Origin: Saccoglossus kowalevskii
Lineage: Eukaryota; Hemichordata; Enteropneusta; Harrimaniidae
DNA: 45,368 nt
Reading direction: 5' to 3'
NCBI RefSeq assembly: GCF_000003605.2
Contig: NW_003137822.1
Coordinates: forward strand, 1,256,210-1,301,577
Part shown: positions 36,881-45,368 of the stretch, one piece after another
Layout of the letters: every line of letters starts with the position of its first letter
How positions within the stretch are numbered: position 1 is the stretch's first letter
Position numbers and translations under genes: made by a program
The notes under the pieces: generated by a model
What the model was told of the DNA's origin: nothing
The model's database searches: none
What the model saw: only the letters and a program-made list of their open reading frames with translations

Positions 36881-37870
36881 CAAAAAACGCAACTGGTGAA
36901 ACGGAAGAGCATCGCCAGGCGATGGACGCAGGGCTCTTTAGCAACGACCGCAAAGAGGTCAAAATACGCGTTCTATTTTTACGCGTTAAATTTGGCTCTT
37001 CCATTTCGCCCCCCTCTGGAATGTTCTACTTTCGCTGCCTAATCGCAGGTTTTTCGAAAAACATCAAAAAAACACAAGAATTAGTAGAAATGTTCTTGTT
37101 TTGGGCGGATTATTGATAGAGAATAATGTCTTTATTACAAAAACGCTGAAAAACCGTGAGTTTTTGCCTTAGTTATTTTTTTATTGGCGAAAAATTGCGA
37201 ACTCAGCAAATTTGGTTGCACAACTTCCCTTTATCATATACACCCAGCGACACCGATGCCAGCTGACTGTGTACAAAACTGGTAGGAGGTAATACATTTG
37301 GGGCGAAATTATTCAAAAATCAGTTTTTGGATGTTGCAATGGCAGTGGTGGGCCAGGATTGTTTTCCAATTATTGACGGTACGACCTACCTGTGAAGTAT
37401 GAACAAAATCAGCCAAGCCGAGAAATTCACAGAGGAGTTAAAAGTCGTTGCTGGTGAAAAATTACCCCAACTTTGGGGTCAAATTTCTCGGTAATGAAAA
37501 CAGATATCAAAAATTCAAATAGTAACTTTGTGCCCACATTCAAGCTGAGTAGAATGAGCTATGTCTGAAGTGTTTTATCCCAAATTTGTAGGAGGAGATA
37601 CATTTGGTGCGAAGCTATCCAAAAATCAGTTTTTTGGCTGTTGCTATGGCAACGGTGGGCCAACAATTTTTTTCAGATTTTTCCTAATAACTAGGGTGAA
37701 GGTGTGACTACCTGCCAAGTTTGAACGAAATCGGCCAAGCCAAAAAAATCACAGAAGAAATCATACGTAAAAGCACTGGAAATGTACACACACAGACACA
37801 CAAAACGACAAAAGTGATTATAAGGGCAATCCTAGCGGAGCGGATCGCCAATAAATCCTTCGGTGTTAAT
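36880..37870 (+). repeat. dispersed repeat with an internal duplication of about 170 bp
   Basis: Copy A (37281-37439) and copy B (37588-37760) share, in order, GTAGGAGG, ATACATTTGG, GCGAA, CAAAAATCAGTTTTT, GGTGGGCCA, GAACAAAATC or GAACGAAATC, and GCCAAGCC, and both end in TCACAGA(G/A)GA. The tail after copy B (ACACACACAGACACACAAAACGACAAAAGTGATTATAAGGGCAA, in pieces) resembles the common 3' end of short interspersed repeats in marine invertebrates. No coding is supported. The short frames on both strands here are chance. Confidence 0.5.
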
Positions 37871-38113
37871 AGAAACGTTATTATCAATATCATGAAATAC
37901 AAAACAGCGACCAATAACATTGCACTGCATTACTAATTATTACATTAGATTTGGAATTCCCATAATACCTTTACAGGCAGTTGTAAAATAACCGCCGAAT
38001 AATTTTAAAAAACATACAAGAGAAGAGCTGAACATACAAAGTAGTTGAACATTCAAAGATAATATTTAACTTTCCAAAAACATTAAATACATCAATAGAA
38101 CAATTCCGCATTT

Positions 38114-44741
<6,628 letters not shown>

Positions 44742-44929
44742 CTTGAACAAAAATAGAATGTAAAAATTATACATGTATATGTATAATGCAATGTTTATAT
44801 CGGTATACGTCGTCTGCTTCATGTAAACTTCACAAATTGACATAGCAAGAAATGTTAAGGAACGTACCAATAAATAACATATTACGATTCTACATTATTC
44901 ACTGACTGTTACTGATCAATAAGCTATAC

Positions 44930-45368
44930 TTAAAGGGGAGCAGAGGTGTGGCTTTTGACACTCTGTACATGAAATTTGAGATCTATGAATGAATTCTGTC
45001 GATAAAAACAACTTGTATGTGCTGCGAAATGCCCTAAATATCGGGTATAAAACGGGCTGTGAAGCAGACGACAAACTTCCGCTTTTCCTGGTGTCATTTC
45101 GCCTCTAGAGGGCCAGTCAAATGACGTCATCAGTGAACACTGATAATTGAACCCATTCATGCTAGTACGCCAATCCCATAGAAATGCTATTATGAAAGAC
45201 CTTGTTAACTGACTACTTAAAAGTTGAAACATGGCGAAATGTTGTGCGTATGAATGCCATAACGATTCATGTTAAGTTTCTCGAAATCCCAAATAAAAAA
45301 TCACGTTGTTGGTTGCGAGAAAACGGCAGAAGAACTAACCTGAAATGAAGACACGTACAGCGCTCTGG
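44930..45368 (+). mobile_element. possible DNA transposon start with THAP-like zinc-finger relic
   Basis: A TTAA (44930-44933) is followed by AGGGGAGCAGAGG and about 300 bp of non-coding sequence, then ATGGCGAAATGTTGTGCG at 45231, giving MAKCCAYECHNDS before a stop. THAP domains start in this way (short N-terminus, Cys, aromatic, Cys). Further on, another frame gives WLRENGRRTNLK with later basic residues, where a THAP domain has its conserved Trp. THAP fingers with TTAA targets occur in Kolobok-type transposons. The window ends here, so this stays tentative. Confidence 0.3.

Noticed and set aside
45351-45368. Possible end of a gene 2 exon at the window edge (CAG before GTTAGT on the minus strand)
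   Set aside because: Only 18 bases are visible, the peptide does not match the linker of gene 1, and the same bases read equally well as a splice acceptor or as part of the THAP-like sequence.

Overview
This is an animal nuclear genome window: AT-rich, gene-poor, with many GT-AG introns, decayed LINE retrotransposons, DNA-transposon relics and one assembly gap of 211 N. The gene content is an ABCC transporter of the sulfonylurea-receptor type (SUR, ABCC8/ABCC9) with an N-terminal TMD0. Together with Tx1-like and Crypton-like repeats, this suggests an invertebrate, probably marine and possibly a non-vertebrate deuterostome. The species call is inference. Layout: positions 1-4540 are upstream sequence with no recognised gene, a degenerate tandem array (3503-3985) and a pair of 11-bp direct repeats (4184-4216). 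Gene 1, on the plus strand (CDS 4546-29419), can be followed through 30 coding exons from the TMD0 start codon to the stop codon. Every exon phase agrees, and the product is about 1,520 residues, close to vertebrate SUR length. It runs TMD0, L0 linker, TMD1, NBD1, linker, TMD2, NBD2. One TMD2 exon runs into the N gap. Its introns carry a GC-rich foreign block (16680-17565), a tRNA-derived SINE relic, and a foldback element of about 930 bp lying next to the first NBD2 exon. Positions 29420-38113 are an intergenic repeat graveyard: a Tx1-like LINE split in two by a second, truncated LINE, then duplicated 3'-UTR units and a duplicated repeat of about 170 bp. Gene 2, on the minus strand (38114-44741, continuing past the right edge), is a second SUR-like gene facing gene 1 tail to tail. 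Its last 13 coding exons match those of gene 1, and the 12 exons complete in both are identical in length. The pair therefore arose by inverted local duplication with the exon structure conserved. Gene 2 introns hold a decayed Crypton-like recombinase fragment and a hairpin, and the right edge holds a possible THAP-type transposon start. How they work together: both proteins should be membrane ABC proteins of the K-ATP regulatory (SUR) type with a degenerate NBD1 and a canonical NBD2 catalytic Glu. No Kir6 (KCNJ) pore gene is visible in this window, so a partner channel is inferred only from the family. The main points of interest are the convergent SUR paralogues, the absence of an RKR-type retention motif in the gene 1 TMD1-NBD1 linker, two in-phase donor sites in the post-NBD1 linker, and the nested and foldback mobile elements.
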